From: Fluviicola sp.
Lineage (GTDB): Bacteria; Bacteroidota; Bacteroidia; Flavobacteriales_D; Crocinitomicaceae
DNA: 64,000 nt
NCBI GenBank assembly: GCA_002734085.1
Contig: NVXV01000006.1
Coordinates: 147,134 to 211,133, forward strand
Direction of reading: 5' to 3'
Numbering within the stretch: position 1 is the first letter of the stretch; the number at the start of each line of letters is the position of its first letter. Under the pieces are notes generated by a model that made no database searches, was not told the DNA's origin, and saw nothing but the letters and a program-made list of their open reading frames with translations. The position numbers and the translations under genes were made by a program. Shown here piece after piece: positions 1-8,987 of the stretch.

Positions 1-794
1 TCATCTTCTGAAAATACATGGACTCCAGCCGTAGCATTTTTTATAATTGTGTGATTTATTGTTGAGGGCAATGCTTTTTCAAAATAGATACCATAATACT
101 GCCCTTTTACATCTTCATAAAACGGTTCTAACCGATCTCCTTCGAAAACAACTTTATTGTTAACATCTCCATTTATAGTTAACTCTCCTTTATATACGTA
201 AAGCAATGAATTTTTATGTAAATGTATTTTAGTCCCTTCTTGTATTATTAGAGATTTAGCAGAGTCAACGGCTGCATAATCATAAATGACATGTGGTTTG
301 TCGTTCGGCCAAACACCTTCGTTGAGGTCTTTGTAATGGAAATAAGCATCTTGACCCCAGGCAACTAATAACACCTCTTGCTCAACACCGTTGGTCGAAA
401 AACGGATTTTATCTTCTATAACCAGAGGATTTAGTTGATTATTCTCTCCTAATGTAACTTCAACAAAACCAAATAAACTATCATTACCAGGAATTTCTAT
501 GTCTGAAAACTGAATATCGCTCACACCATCCAAATTAAATCGGAAAGGAGATGAAGCGCCACCTTCTAGATAGATGTTAGAAACTTGAACGGGTCGTGAA
601 GAGCGATTGTATATTTTAAATAAACGTGTTGAAGAACCTACTGTAGTGAATACAGTGTCAAAAACAACAGTGTCCTTTGAGAATTCAAGGGCTTCGTTAG
701 ACATTAGTAAATCCTTTTTACAACTGGATAAGTGTACTGTGAAATAACTCAGTGTTATCAAAAGGATAAAAGAAGAAATATATTTTAGTTTCAT
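1..794 (-). CDS. Lipoprotein, probable beta-helix surface protein (3' part outside window)
   Basis: Reading the minus strand from the ATG at 794 gives 264 codons without a stop to the window edge, so the C-terminus is missing. The N-terminus MKLKYISSFILLITLSYF is a signal peptide ending in a lipobox-like LSSCKK, so an outer-membrane or surface lipoprotein is inferred. Next comes a beta-rich region that could be an Ig-like sandwich (FDTVFTTVGSSTRLFKIYNR). The last part repeats short strand/turn units (IIQEGTKIHLHKNSLLYVYKGEL, INHTIIKNATAGVHVF) of the kind seen in right-handed beta-helix proteins. No enzyme motif is visible. It diverges from the L31 gene across about 200 bp. Confidence 0.65.
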   Translation of the reverse strand, partial: MKLKYISSFILLITLSYFTVHLSSCKKDLLMSNEALEFSKDTVVFDTVFTTVGSSTRLFKIYNRSSRPVQVSNIYLEGGASSPFRFNLDGVSDIQFSDIEIPGNDSLFGFVEVTLGENNQLNPLVIEDKIRFSTNGVEQEVLLVAWGQDAYFHYKDLNEGVWPNDKPHVIYDYAAVDSAKSLIIQEGTKIHLHKNSLLYVYKGELTINGDVNNKVVFEGDRLEPFYEDVKGQYYGIYFEKALPSTINHTIIKNATAGVHVFSED

Positions 795-955
795 GATCCA
801 ATCTTAGTCGCTAAATTAACGAAATAATTGAAGGAATATTTTCGTACCTTTGTAATTATTAAGTCTAACCCGCTTTTTTGTCGATTTTATCAGATGATTA
901 AATATAATTCGATAAAAAAAGTTGGATAGTGGAGGTTCATTCAAAATTTATTTAT

Positions 956-963
956 TAAATTTG
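956..963 (+). promoter_or_regulatory. Bacteroidota -7 promoter element upstream of L31
   Basis: TAAATTTG matches the Bacteroidota -7 consensus TAnnTTTG and lies 38 bp before the L31 start codon. A second match, TACCTTTG at 845-852, could be an additional upstream promoter. No convincing TTTG -33 box is seen at the expected spacing for either. Confidence 0.5.
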
Positions 964-1001
964 CCGTCCATTTTAGAGAGAACAAGAAATAATTATTTGA
1001 G

Positions 1002-1259
1002 ATGAAAAAAGATATACACCCAGAAGATTACCGTTTAGTAGTGTTTAAAGACATGACAAATGAATATACATTTGTAACACGTTCTTGCGCACCTTCGAAA
1101 GAAACTGTGAAATGGGAAGACGGTAATGAATATCCATTAGTTAAATTGGATATCTCTCACATGTCACACCCATTCTTTACTGGTAAGACACAATATGTTG
1201 ATACTGCAGGTCGTATTGATAAGTTCAAAAATAGATACGCACGTCACATTAAGAAATAG
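1002..1259 (+). CDS. rpmE2: 50S ribosomal protein L31 type B
   Basis: An 85-residue protein starting [18 protein letters not shown], the typical start of type B L31. It lacks the CxxC zinc pair of type A L31 and has a single cysteine (SCAPS). The family binds the large subunit and bridges to the small subunit. In many bacteria type B is the zinc-independent paralogue, but Bacteroidota commonly carry only this form. It is a single-gene unit with its own promoter and a strong terminator directly downstream. Confidence 0.95.
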   Translation: MKKDIHPEDYRLVVFKDMTNEYTFVTRSCAPSKETVKWEDGNEYPLVKLDISHMSHPFFTGKTQYVDTAGRIDKFKNRYARHIKK

Positions 1260-1283
1260 ATTTATTCTAAATATATTATACGA

Positions 1284-1309
1284 GGAGAGCATCATGCTCT
1301 CCTTTTTTT
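1284..1309 (+). terminator. Rho-independent terminator of rpmE2
   Basis: A perfect 9-bp GC-rich stem, GGAGAGCAT (1284-1292) with ATGCTCTCC (1294-1302), is followed by seven T residues. It lies 24 bp after the L31 stop codon. Confidence 0.9.
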
Positions 1310-1371
1310 GTACTTCGTAGTGAGGAATAGAATCCAAGCTTTGTGGTTTTAAGACAAAAAAGGAACTGAAA

Positions 1372-1440
1372 AATTTTGAATACGGGTTAGCAAATGTTGA
1401 ACCCGTAACTTCTTACTTCTGCGGTTCCGTATTCAAAATT
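1372..1440. repeat. Nested inverted repeats (two competing hairpins)
   Basis: AATTTTGAATACGG at 1372-1385 is perfectly complementary to CCGTATTCAAAATT at 1427-1440 (14 bp). Inside it, TACGGGTT at 1381-1388 pairs perfectly with AACCCGTA at 1400-1407 (8 bp, 11-nt loop). The two stems share bases 1381-1385, so they cannot both be complete at once. Confidence 0.7.
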
Positions 1441-1502
1441 CTGCGGCTCTATAATACTCTTCCCCTATAAACCAGTTTGACCTCTAGAACTATGCTCTTT
1501 GA

Positions 1503-1557
1503 AACGACACTGGTTCAAATAAAGAGTGTCGTTCTGCTTTAAGCGGAAAGACAGAAC
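1503..1557. repeat. Two consecutive small hairpins
   Basis: AACGACAC (1503-1510) pairs with GTGTCGTT (1526-1533), and the overlapping GTTCTG (1531-1536) pairs with CAGAAC (1552-1557). Neither is followed by a T-run, so they are not ordinary terminators. Confidence 0.55.
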
Positions 1558-1704
1558 AAAAAACCTTTGTCACTTCTAAAAAAAATCTATGCGCCCCTTG
1601 GAGGTGATTTGAATTGATTCCATAAATAAATATTTTTTTTAATTCACCTGTAACTTTTTAGCGACTTGTTAGTCTTACGTATACAAAACAGAAAATAACA
1701 AGTT

Positions 1705-2025
1705 ATGAAAACAGTACTAATTACAATATTGATGATCCTTTTCTCATTTGGTACAGCCTATGCTGGCAAGAACCCAAAGCTCTTAAAGGAGATAAAGCGT
1801 AAGGTGTTTTTAGATTTGAGTAAAGTTCAACTTGAAAAAGACAAGGAAGAATTTGTTATTGTGAAATTTAGAGTAACAAATCAGCAAATTGAAGTTATAG
1901 ATATAAAGGGTTCTCAAGACGAACTAACAGAAATGATGATAAAAGAATTACAAGATATGGTTATCCGAACGGATGCCGAAGATGCCACAACATACCAATA
2001 CAAGTTCAAGTTTGAAAAAGAGTAG
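1705..2025 (+). CDS. Small secreted protein of unknown function
   Basis: A 106-residue protein with a clear Sec signal peptide (MKTVLITILMILFSFGTAYA, cleavage likely after AYA near residue 20). The mature part of about 86 residues is highly charged and reads as alternating strands and helices (FVIVKFRVTNQQIEVIDIKG, then an acidic helix). Similar short periplasmic proteins are common in Flavobacteriia, with a loose resemblance to TonB C-terminal-like folds; no function is known to me. It is flanked by the hairpin-rich spacer and a bidirectional terminator, so it is probably monocistronic. Confidence 0.75.
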   Translation: MKTVLITILMILFSFGTAYAGKNPKLLKEIKRKVFLDLSKVQLEKDKEEFVIVKFRVTNQQIEVIDIKGSQDELTEMMIKELQDMVIRTDAEDATTYQYKFKFEKE

Positions 2026-2050
2026 TGGTGGTGAGTTTTTGTTTTAGCTC

Positions 2051-2080
2051 AAAAGCCTCGTTATTTAACGGGGCTTTTTA
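2051..2080. terminator. Bidirectional terminator between convergent genes
   Basis: AAAAGCCTCGTTA (2051-2063) pairs with TAACGGGGCTTTT (2066-2078), with one T-G pair and a two-base loop. The A-run on one side and T-run on the other allow it to stop transcription from both the small secreted protein and the convergent dehydrogenase. Confidence 0.85.
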
Positions 2081-2086
2081 TTTCTA

Positions 2087-3481
2087 TCATTTTTTATCAG
2101 AGAAAATTTTACCTGGATTTAATATTCCATGAGGGTCAAATAGTTTTTTAATGTTTTCCATCAAGCTTAAACTGGTTTTTGAAAAAGGAATATCCATATA
2201 ATTTTTTTGAACATATCCGATTCCATGTTCACCTGAAATTGTACCTCCTAATTTAATGGTAAGTTGAAAAATTTCCCGAATTGCTTTTGGCAGTTCATTA
2301 TTCCACTGTTCGTCACTGAGTTCTCCTTTGATTATATTCACGTGTAGATTTCCATCGCCAGCGTGACCATAACAAACAGACTTAAAACCGTACTTTTCCC
2401 CGATCAATTTTACTCCAGTAAGTAATTGTGGTAGTTCATACCTTGGTACAACAGTATCTTCTTCTTTGTAAATAGAATGTGCTTTAACTGCTTCACCAAC
2501 TTTTCGTCTTACTTCCCACAAACTATCTTTTTGGGCTTGACTTTCTGCAAATAATATTTCATCTGTTTCAAACTGCTCTAGTACTTCAGATATTTTTTCA
2601 CAAGAGCGCATCAAAACATCTTCTTCAAAACCATCTACCTCAATTAATAAATGTGCTGCATGATTATCCTTCACTTTTAACTGAATATCGGGAATATACT
2701 TTAAAGTCCAGGTTAAAGCATCTCGTTCCATGAATTCTAGACCGCTTGGAGTTATACCAGCTTTAAAAATTGCTGCGACAGCTTCACAAGCAACTGCAGC
2801 ATCGTAGAACGGAACTAGCATCAATAAGTCATGCGTAGGGTGGGGAATAAGCTTTAATACAATTTTAGTGATGATTCCAAGTGTTCCTTCACTTCCAACT
2901 ATAAGTTGCGTTAAATTGTATCCAGTTGCATTTTTCAATACGTTGGCACCGGTCCAAATAATTTCTCCATTAGGTAAAACAACTTCTAGATTTAAAACAT
3001 AATCAGCAGTTACTCCATATTTTACCGCTTTAGGTCCGCCGCTATTTTCAGAAACATTCCCTCCGATAAAGCAACTCCCTTTACTTGCTGGGTCAGGTGG
3101 GTAGAATAATCCTTTTTCTTTTACGGCTTCTTGAAGGTCTTGGGTAATGACTCCTGGCTCTGTGGTTATTTGATGATTATTTTCGTCAATACTAATGATC
3201 TTATTGAATTTCTCCATACTCATCAATACTCCACCTTTAACAGGTAAAGCACCCCCACTAAGTCCCGTTCTTGCCCCGGCAGGAGTAACTGGAATTTTTT
3301 CGCTATTACAAAAACGCATGATTGCAGAAATCTGTTCAACGCTTTTTGGTTTAATGACAATATGTGGAGGGAATTTCAGGTCTTCTGTTTCATCATGAGC
3401 ATATTTTTCTAGATCAATATGGTCGACCGAACTTATTTCCTTAAAATGAGTTTGAAAGTATTTAACTTGATCTTCTGTCAT
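2087..3481 (-). CDS. FAD-binding oxidase, glycolate oxidase GlcD / D-lactate dehydrogenase family
   Basis: A 464-residue flavoprotein of the GlcD/D-2-hydroxyacid dehydrogenase family, which oxidises a D-2-hydroxy acid such as glycolate or D-lactate to the keto acid. Visible marks are the FAD-binding segments TPAGARTGLSGGALPVKGG and GSCFIGGNVSENSGGPKA in the N-terminal half, and the C-terminal FAD-oxidase motifs YGHAGDGNLHVNI and SGEHGIGYVQK. I place the start at the ATG at 3481; a longer frame exists but begins with TTG and adds 24 unlikely residues. No GlcE/GlcF or LldP neighbours are present, so the substrate cannot be assigned from context. Confidence 0.88.
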   Translation of the reverse strand: MTEDQVKYFQTHFKEISSVDHIDLEKYAHDETEDLKFPPHIVIKPKSVEQISAIMRFCNSEKIPVTPAGARTGLSGGALPVKGGVLMSMEKFNKIISIDENNHQITTEPGVITQDLQEAVKEKGLFYPPDPASKGSCFIGGNVSENSGGPKAVKYGVTADYVLNLEVVLPNGEIIWTGANVLKNATGYNLTQLIVGSEGTLGIITKIVLKLIPHPTHDLLMLVPFYDAAVACEAVAAIFKAGITPSGLEFMERDALTWTLKYIPDIQLKVKDNHAAHLLIEVDGFEEDVLMRSCEKISEVLEQFETDEILFAESQAQKDSLWEVRRKVGEAVKAHSIYKEEDTVVPRYELPQLLTGVKLIGEKYGFKSVCYGHAGDGNLHVNIIKGELSDEQWNNELPKAIREIFQLTIKLGGTISGEHGIGYVQKNYMDIPFSKTSLSLMENIKKLFDPHGILNPGKIFSDKK

Positions 3482-3622
3482 TGTATGAGTGTTTCTTCTG
3501 CTAAGGTATTTATAATCTCTAAAACAATAATTAACCTGAATTACAAAAATCAAGTTAATTTATAAATAATATCTATTTAATATAAATCTTTATTTCTTGC
3601 ACTTCATTTGTGATAAATTTTT

Positions 3623-4027
3623 ATGATGGAAAGTCAAGTATTTCTGCAGTTAATTTTAAGAATTGGAATTTTTGGAACATTCTTAGGCCATGGTATTTTT
3701 GCTTTGGCAGTAAAACCCGAGTGGATTCCCTTTTTGACTACGGTTGGGTTCTCGGTTAAATCAGCATCGTTGATTATGATATTAATTGGAGCACTTGATA
3801 TTCTCGTGGCGATTACGGTGTTAGTTTTACCGTTGAGAATTATTTTGATTTGGGCAGCAATATGGGCTTTCTCTGCAGCATTAATACGACCTATAAGTGG
3901 TACTCATTTCTTGGATTTTGTGGAAAGAAGTGCTAACTGGACATTGCCTCTGGTACTTTTATTTTTACAAGGATTACCTCGAAACTTTAAAGATCTTTTC
4001 TCGATTTACGCCAAATCAAACAAATAA
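3623..4027 (+). CDS. DoxX-like small integral membrane protein
   Basis: A 134-residue hydrophobic protein with about four transmembrane helices (near residues 10-30, 45-68, 70-90 and 105-122). The pattern LILRIGIFGTFLGHGIFAL near the N-terminus resembles DoxX/DoxD-like membrane proteins, whose role is poorly defined. Two adjacent ATG codons (3623, 3626) could each be the start. It is monocistronic in appearance, diverging from the dehydrogenase and preceding the phosphatase island. Confidence 0.6.
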   Translation: MMESQVFLQLILRIGIFGTFLGHGIFALAVKPEWIPFLTTVGFSVKSASLIMILIGALDILVAITVLVLPLRIILIWAAIWAFSAALIRPISGTHFLDFVERSANWTLPLVLLFLQGLPRNFKDLFSIYAKSNK

Positions 4028-4099
4028 TACTCATTTAATAATGATATCATTTAAATGAAAAGCACAGGTTCTAATTTTACATCAGAAAACTTTTACACA

Positions 4100-5677
4100 A
4101 TGAATACAAAATTACTTTTACTGCTATTAGTTATATGTAGCCCTTTTCTATCTTTCGGATTAACAAAACAATACTGTCTAACACTGAGAGATGATCCAGC
4201 TACTACGATGGTTATCGGTTGGGGAGGAGATAATGGTACCGTGCATTATGGAACCACAGATGAAGGAACAAACTATACAGCTTATCCCAACAGTCACCCT
4301 TCTGATAGAACAGGGAATGCGCATGGACATACAAGACATTTCTCCCGATTGACAGGACTAACGCCAAATACAATCTATTATTTTGTGATTCGTGACGACA
4401 ATGGAGTAGTAACTGATCGTTTTAAATTTAAAACGCTTTCCGACGACCCAAATGTCCCATTGTCTTATATCACAGGTGGCGATTCAAGAGATGGCTTTAA
4501 AGTTTTAGGGATTTATGTTGAAGATTGTCCAAGTGGGAATTGTTTAGATGAAAGACGAGAAGGGAATGAGTTGGTGGCAAAAATTCGTCCAGACTTTGTT
4601 GCATTTAACGGTGATTTTGTGATGAATCAAATTACCTCGAACACAACGAATGAATGGGATGATTGGTTTGACGATTGGCAACTATCCATTTCTCAAGATG
4701 GTAGAATGTACCCAATGGTTCATACCCAAGGAAATCATGAAGATAATCAAGACGTTTATAACTTGTTCGATATACCACAGGAAGAGTATTACGCGCTTAG
4801 TTTGCACGGTGGACTTTTAAGGCTTTATACCTTAAATTCAGAACTGAATGCTTGTACTGAGGCGAATCAGTTGAATTGGTTACTGAATGATTTACAGTTG
4901 CATTCTTCAGGTGGTTCAACGGATCCGGTCTGGAAATTTGCGCAGTATCACATCCCAACTTATGGTATGGCCAATGATTATGGTTTGGTTCCAGAGCAAA
5001 TGACTTGCTGGGTTAACCTTTTTGAGCAATTCGATGTCCGTATGGTTTCTGAATCTCACGGACACTGTACAAAATGGTCACACCCGTGTGTTGCGAATAG
5101 CAGCGAATCTGATTTTGAAGTGGATACAGAAAACGGGATAGTATATATTGGTGAAGGTCAATGGGGCGCTCCTCATCGCGAGTTGGATTTTGCGGGTGCA
5201 AATCAAAAACCTTACATACGCGACCAAGATGTTTTTGACAACTTTTTTTACATACAAGTAAAGCAGGATTCCACAATTATTAGGTGTGTGAAATTTGAAA
5301 ACATATCCAACGTTGTGGCATCTACAAGTGATGAACTCGGCAAGGACCTACCAACAGGGATTACTATCTGGTCACCGTCAAATGGTGATCGCGTAATTTT
5401 AACCAACGAATCGGTTGGTTTAAGTGAACAAGATACTGAAATGAATCCAACTTCTGTTTATCCGATACCCGCAGAAAATATAGTAAATGTAGCATTTGAT
5501 AAACACGACGAAGGAACTATTGAAGTATATGATGCGCTAGGTAAGTTGTGTGTCATTGAAAATTATTCAGGTACGTCAAAAAGTGTAGACTTAACGCCTG
5601 TGTGTTCGGGTGTAAGTTATATGTATATCAAAAGCGAAAACGGAAGCGTTCAGGTGCATAAGATTGTGAAGCGTTGA
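4100..5677 (+). CDS. Secreted metallophosphoesterase (purple acid phosphatase-like) with T9SS sorting domain
   Basis: About 525 residues from the ATG at 4100, chosen because it gives a clean signal peptide (MNTKLLLLLLVICSPFLSFG); an in-frame ATG at 4055 would add 15 polar residues. A fibronectin-like N-terminal domain (LTGLTPNTIYYFVIRDDNG) precedes a calcineurin-like core with metal-ligand motifs GGDSRDG, FNGDFV, QGNHED and ESHGHC. The C-terminus has a type A T9SS sorting domain (VYPIPAENIVNVAF ending VHKIVKR). Inferred role: surface or secreted phosphomonoester or diester hydrolysis. It is the first of four consecutive T9SS cargo genes. Confidence 0.85.
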   Translation: MNTKLLLLLLVICSPFLSFGLTKQYCLTLRDDPATTMVIGWGGDNGTVHYGTTDEGTNYTAYPNSHPSDRTGNAHGHTRHFSRLTGLTPNTIYYFVIRDDNGVVTDRFKFKTLSDDPNVPLSYITGGDSRDGFKVLGIYVEDCPSGNCLDERREGNELVAKIRPDFVAFNGDFVMNQITSNTTNEWDDWFDDWQLSISQDGRMYPMVHTQGNHEDNQDVYNLFDIPQEEYYALSLHGGLLRLYTLNSELNACTEANQLNWLLNDLQLHSSGGSTDPVWKFAQYHIPTYGMANDYGLVPEQMTCWVNLFEQFDVRMVSESHGHCTKWSHPCVANSSESDFEVDTENGIVYIGEGQWGAPHRELDFAGANQKPYIRDQDVFDNFFYIQVKQDSTIIRCVKFENISNVVASTSDELGKDLPTGITIWSPSNGDRVILTNESVGLSEQDTEMNPTSVYPIPAENIVNVAFDKHDEGTIEVYDALGKLCVIENYSGTSKSVDLTPVCSGVSYMYIKSENGSVQVHKIVKR

Positions 5678-5769
5678 TTATTGAAGGAATCGTTACTCTT
5701 TAACACTCTCCTCACACAATTATCATTTATTTATAATACAGCTTTAATATAAAACGAATAACGTCGCGC

Positions 5770-5777
5770 TAAATTTG
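5770..5777 (+). promoter_or_regulatory. -7 promoter element before second phosphatase
   Basis: TAAATTTG matches TAnnTTTG and lies 15 bp before the ATG at 5793. This supports that start over an upstream in-frame TTG, which would sit inside the promoter. Confidence 0.5.
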
Positions 5778-5792
5778 GTGAAAATTCCTACT

Positions 5793-7823
5793 ATGAAAAC
5801 TGTTTTAATAATTGTGTGTGTATTCGTTTTAACACAGATATCGGCACAAACCATACTGAGAGGCCCTTATTTACAAACGCCAAATGAAAATTCCATAATA
5901 ATCAAATGGAGAACAGATGTTGCTACTGATTCAAAAGTAACGTATGGTACCGATGTGAATAATTTGACTGAAACAACAGTCTTGCCCGGTAGTAGAACAG
6001 ATCACACTATACAATTGACGGGATTAGATGATTATAGATCGTATTTCTACAGCGTTGGAAATACCACAAATATGCTAACGACTCCTTCATCCGATTATTC
6101 GTTTAAAACAAATCCAATTCCGGGAACAAAAATTCCAATACGTGCCTGGGCAATTGGGGACTTTGGTAAGGGGAATACCCAACAAGTTGAAGTGAAGCAA
6201 TCCTACGTTAATTATACAGATACCACACATACAGATGTTTGGTTCTGGCTCGGAGATAATGCTTATGCCGACGGTAAAGATCACGAGTACGATGAAAAGG
6301 TATTTGCTGTTGCAGGTTTTTCAGATATCTTTTCGAAACAACCTTTTTGGCCCACTCCAGGGAATCACGATTATAACGAAGTTTGGGAGCAGAGTACTTT
6401 ATTAGGGATTCCTTATTCCAATATACCATTCAGTCAGCATGAAGGGCCTTATTATGAAATTGTAGATGTTCCGGAACAAGGTGAAGCAGGAGGAGTTCCT
6501 TCGGACTATGAATTGTTTTACTCATTCGACTATGGTAATGTTCACTTTTTATCCCTGAATTCTGAAGTCTATGATTTTACACAAACGTATGATGGAATAA
6601 ATCAGATGAAGGCATGGATTGAGCAGGACCTTATCCAAAATGAACAGACTTTTACAGTAGCTTATTTTCATCAGCCGCCATACTCTAAGGGTTCACACGA
6701 TAGTGATGATATCTATGAGAGAGTCATGATTGCAATGCGTGAAAAAGTAATTCCACTCCTCGAAGAATATGATATTGATTTAGTAGTCTGTGGTCACAGT
6801 CATGTATTTGAAAGAAGTCATTTGATTCACGGACACTATGGAAATTCAGGATCTTTTGATCCGAGTACCATGCTCAAGGACGGCAGCAACGGAAACTTTA
6901 CTCAGGGAAATGCCTATGTGAAAGATGACGAGCCTTCCACCGCAGATGGTACAGTTTACGTAGTCTGTGGAAACTCTGGTAGTAAAACAAGTAGCTCTAC
7001 GCTTGATCATCCTATTATGCACTATTCAGCTGGTGGAGATACAGAAGTTGGGTCATTTGTAATGGACATCTACAGAAACCGATTGGATGGAAAATACCTT
7101 CATGCGAGTGGACAAATTTTAGATGAATTTACCATCGTGAAACAAGATATGAAAGTTGAATTAGAAGATATAAGTGTTTGTACAGGTGATAATGTTATCC
7201 TTTCACCACTAATTTCTGGTGGATCTGATGATTTATCATACAATTGGTCAACACTTGGTTCTACAAATGCATCAGTGACCGTTTCAAGTCAAGACATTGG
7301 AACGCACACGTTGATTATCACGGACAATGTTAGTGGACAAGTTGAAAACCTAACTTTTGAAATTACGCAAGGAACGAACATGTCGCTTTCATTTAGCAAC
7401 GACACATTGTGGGCAACTGGGAACAATGGATATCAATGGTATTTAGACGGAGTAATCATCTCAGGAGAGACGAACGATTATATCATTCCAACAGTAGCTG
7501 GGGACTACACGGTAAGCGCTTTGGACAGTACATGTCAGTCGAATTCGTATTCATACGAACCTCTAGGTATTGAAGCGTACGCGTTCAAAGATTTCGCCAT
7601 TTATCCAAACCCTTCAAAAGGTGAGGTGAATATCTCATTAAATGAAACCGAATTGCCTGCTGGTTATGAAATTACAGATGTATCAGGTAAGACAGTAAGA
7701 AATGGACGTTTAACGAAGAAGCAAACGGTATTAGATCTTTCTTCATTGCCTTCTGGAACGTACATGATTACTGTATCTCAACAGCAAAAAAGCCAAACGT
7801 TGAAAATAGTTTTGAATAATTAG
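5793..7823 (+). CDS. Purple acid phosphatase family protein with T9SS sorting domain
   Basis: A 676-residue secreted protein. Signal peptide MKTVLIIVCVFVLTQISAQ, then an N-terminal fibronectin-like purple acid phosphatase domain (LRGPYLQTPNENSIIIKWRT), then the dinuclear metal core with AIGDFG, WLGDNAYADG, PGNHDYNE, YFHQPPYS and VCGHSHVFERS, all intact. After about residue 455 come an Ig/PKD-like beta domain (VCTGDNVILSPLISGG) and a type A T9SS sorting domain (IYPNPSKGEVNISL). Its catalytic motifs are more canonical than those of the upstream paralogue. Likely function is release of inorganic phosphate from organic phosphate at the cell surface. Confidence 0.9.
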   Translation: MKTVLIIVCVFVLTQISAQTILRGPYLQTPNENSIIIKWRTDVATDSKVTYGTDVNNLTETTVLPGSRTDHTIQLTGLDDYRSYFYSVGNTTNMLTTPSSDYSFKTNPIPGTKIPIRAWAIGDFGKGNTQQVEVKQSYVNYTDTTHTDVWFWLGDNAYADGKDHEYDEKVFAVAGFSDIFSKQPFWPTPGNHDYNEVWEQSTLLGIPYSNIPFSQHEGPYYEIVDVPEQGEAGGVPSDYELFYSFDYGNVHFLSLNSEVYDFTQTYDGINQMKAWIEQDLIQNEQTFTVAYFHQPPYSKGSHDSDDIYERVMIAMREKVIPLLEEYDIDLVVCGHSHVFERSHLIHGHYGNSGSFDPSTMLKDGSNGNFTQGNAYVKDDEPSTADGTVYVVCGNSGSKTSSSTLDHPIMHYSAGGDTEVGSFVMDIYRNRLDGKYLHASGQILDEFTIVKQDMKVELEDISVCTGDNVILSPLISGGSDDLSYNWSTLGSTNASVTVSSQDIGTHTLIITDNVSGQVENLTFEITQGTNMSLSFSNDTLWATGNNGYQWYLDGVIISGETNDYIIPTVAGDYTVSALDSTCQSNSYSYEPLGIEAYAFKDFAIYPNPSKGEVNISLNETELPAGYEITDVSGKTVRNGRLTKKQTVLDLSSLPSGTYMITVSQQQKSQTLKIVLNN

Positions 7824-8083
7824 TCGCACTATTCTCTAAACGATCTAGTGAAAAATATTCAGCTTTAAATGCAAAAGGTTAGATTAAAATAGTGATGCGA
7901 TTTTCGTGGTTCTCGTGGGGAATTTATGGACACTAACTTGGGAACAAGTATGCAATTTCTTTACATCTATACCTGTTCTTTTTTATTTAACACAAATCAC
8001 ACAAAATTAATTTTGAATTAATTCTCCTTTTACGCCTTTCATAAGCGAATCATTTTCTTTTGTAGAAAATAATAAACTACAAA

Positions 8084-8974
8084 ATGAAGCGAATACTACT
8101 TTACTTTTTAATTGTTCTTTTGACCCCGGTGTTGAACGGGCAAACCAATTATTTTACCACTCAAATTTCAAGCAGTGCAGATGATGCCGAAGAGAATAAA
8201 TCGGGTGGGGAAATAGACTTGACAAGTTCTGACATTGAAATGTGTTATGATAGTGGAGTTTTGGGAATTGGTTCTAAAAATCAGTGGATCGGTCTTCGAT
8301 TTACAAATATTGATATACCAAAGGATGCTTATATTGACTCTGTATTTCTACAATTTACAGTAAAATCGTCTGATGATGATCCAGCCATTATTCAATTTTA
8401 TGGTGATAAGTTTTTTAACTCGCCAGCCTTTAGCGATTTGGATTTTAATATCTCGGCCAGAACGAGAACGGATACCTCTGTATACTGGACAGTTTCAAAC
8501 TGGAACAACGAAGATGAGAGCGGTCATTTACAAACTTCACCGAATTTCAGTGGAATATTTAAAGAAATCATTCAACAGCAGCTGTGGCAAAGTGGAAACT
8601 CCGTGACGTTTATTGCAGAAGGTTCTGGTAGAAGATCGGCTTTTTCGTACGATAATGATTCACAAAAAGCAGCACGTTTACATGTTTACTACAGAGAAAA
8701 TGACGCTTCGCTTGCGGTAAATGAGTTGGAGAATGTTGAAGTTTACCCAAATCCATACAATGAAAATATTTTTGTTAACCTATCTGATATCAACACGAAT
8801 GAGGAGGTTGAAGTGAAGATATACGCTCCCGATGGTAGACTTGTATTTAGTCAGTCACTTTTAGCGGGGCAAAAACACAACCTCGCTGATTATGGTTTCG
8901 ACTACAAAGGAATCGGATTTTTGACGCTTTCCAATCAGCAGTTCTCAGTTTCTAAAAAGATTATTTCTCACTAA
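8084..8974 (+). CDS. Secreted beta-rich protein of unknown function with T9SS sorting domain
   Basis: A 296-residue protein with signal peptide MKRILLYFLIVLLTPVLNGQ. The central 200 residues form a beta-sandwich-like domain beginning ISSSADDAEENKSGGEIDLT, with IGLRFTNIDIPKDAYIDSV as its core signature; similar domains accompany secreted phosphatases and other exported enzymes. A type A T9SS sorting domain closes it (VYPNPYNENIFVNL ... SVSKKIISH). No catalytic motif is seen. Only 13 bp separates it from the phoD-like gene, so the two are probably co-transcribed. Confidence 0.78.
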   Translation: MKRILLYFLIVLLTPVLNGQTNYFTTQISSSADDAEENKSGGEIDLTSSDIEMCYDSGVLGIGSKNQWIGLRFTNIDIPKDAYIDSVFLQFTVKSSDDDPAIIQFYGDKFFNSPAFSDLDFNISARTRTDTSVYWTVSNWNNEDESGHLQTSPNFSGIFKEIIQQQLWQSGNSVTFIAEGSGRRSAFSYDNDSQKAARLHVYYRENDASLAVNELENVEVYPNPYNENIFVNLSDINTNEEVEVKIYAPDGRLVFSQSLLAGQKHNLADYGFDYKGIGFLTLSNQQFSVSKKIISH

Positions 8975-8987
8975 TAAAAATTAAAAC

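Larger units (their letters stand above)
1310..1704. other. Gene-free spacer with several inverted repeats
   Basis: About 395 bp with no open frame that looks coding on either strand. It contains a cluster of perfect inverted repeats, listed separately at 1372-1440 and 1503-1557, then a T-rich stretch before the next gene. The function is unknown. It could hold an unrecognised small RNA or a degenerate repeat element. Confidence 0.5.

Noticed and set aside
3195..3398. Frame of 67 codons on the plus strand inside the GlcD-like gene
   Set aside because: Antisense shadow of the conserved FAD-binding region, no independent support.
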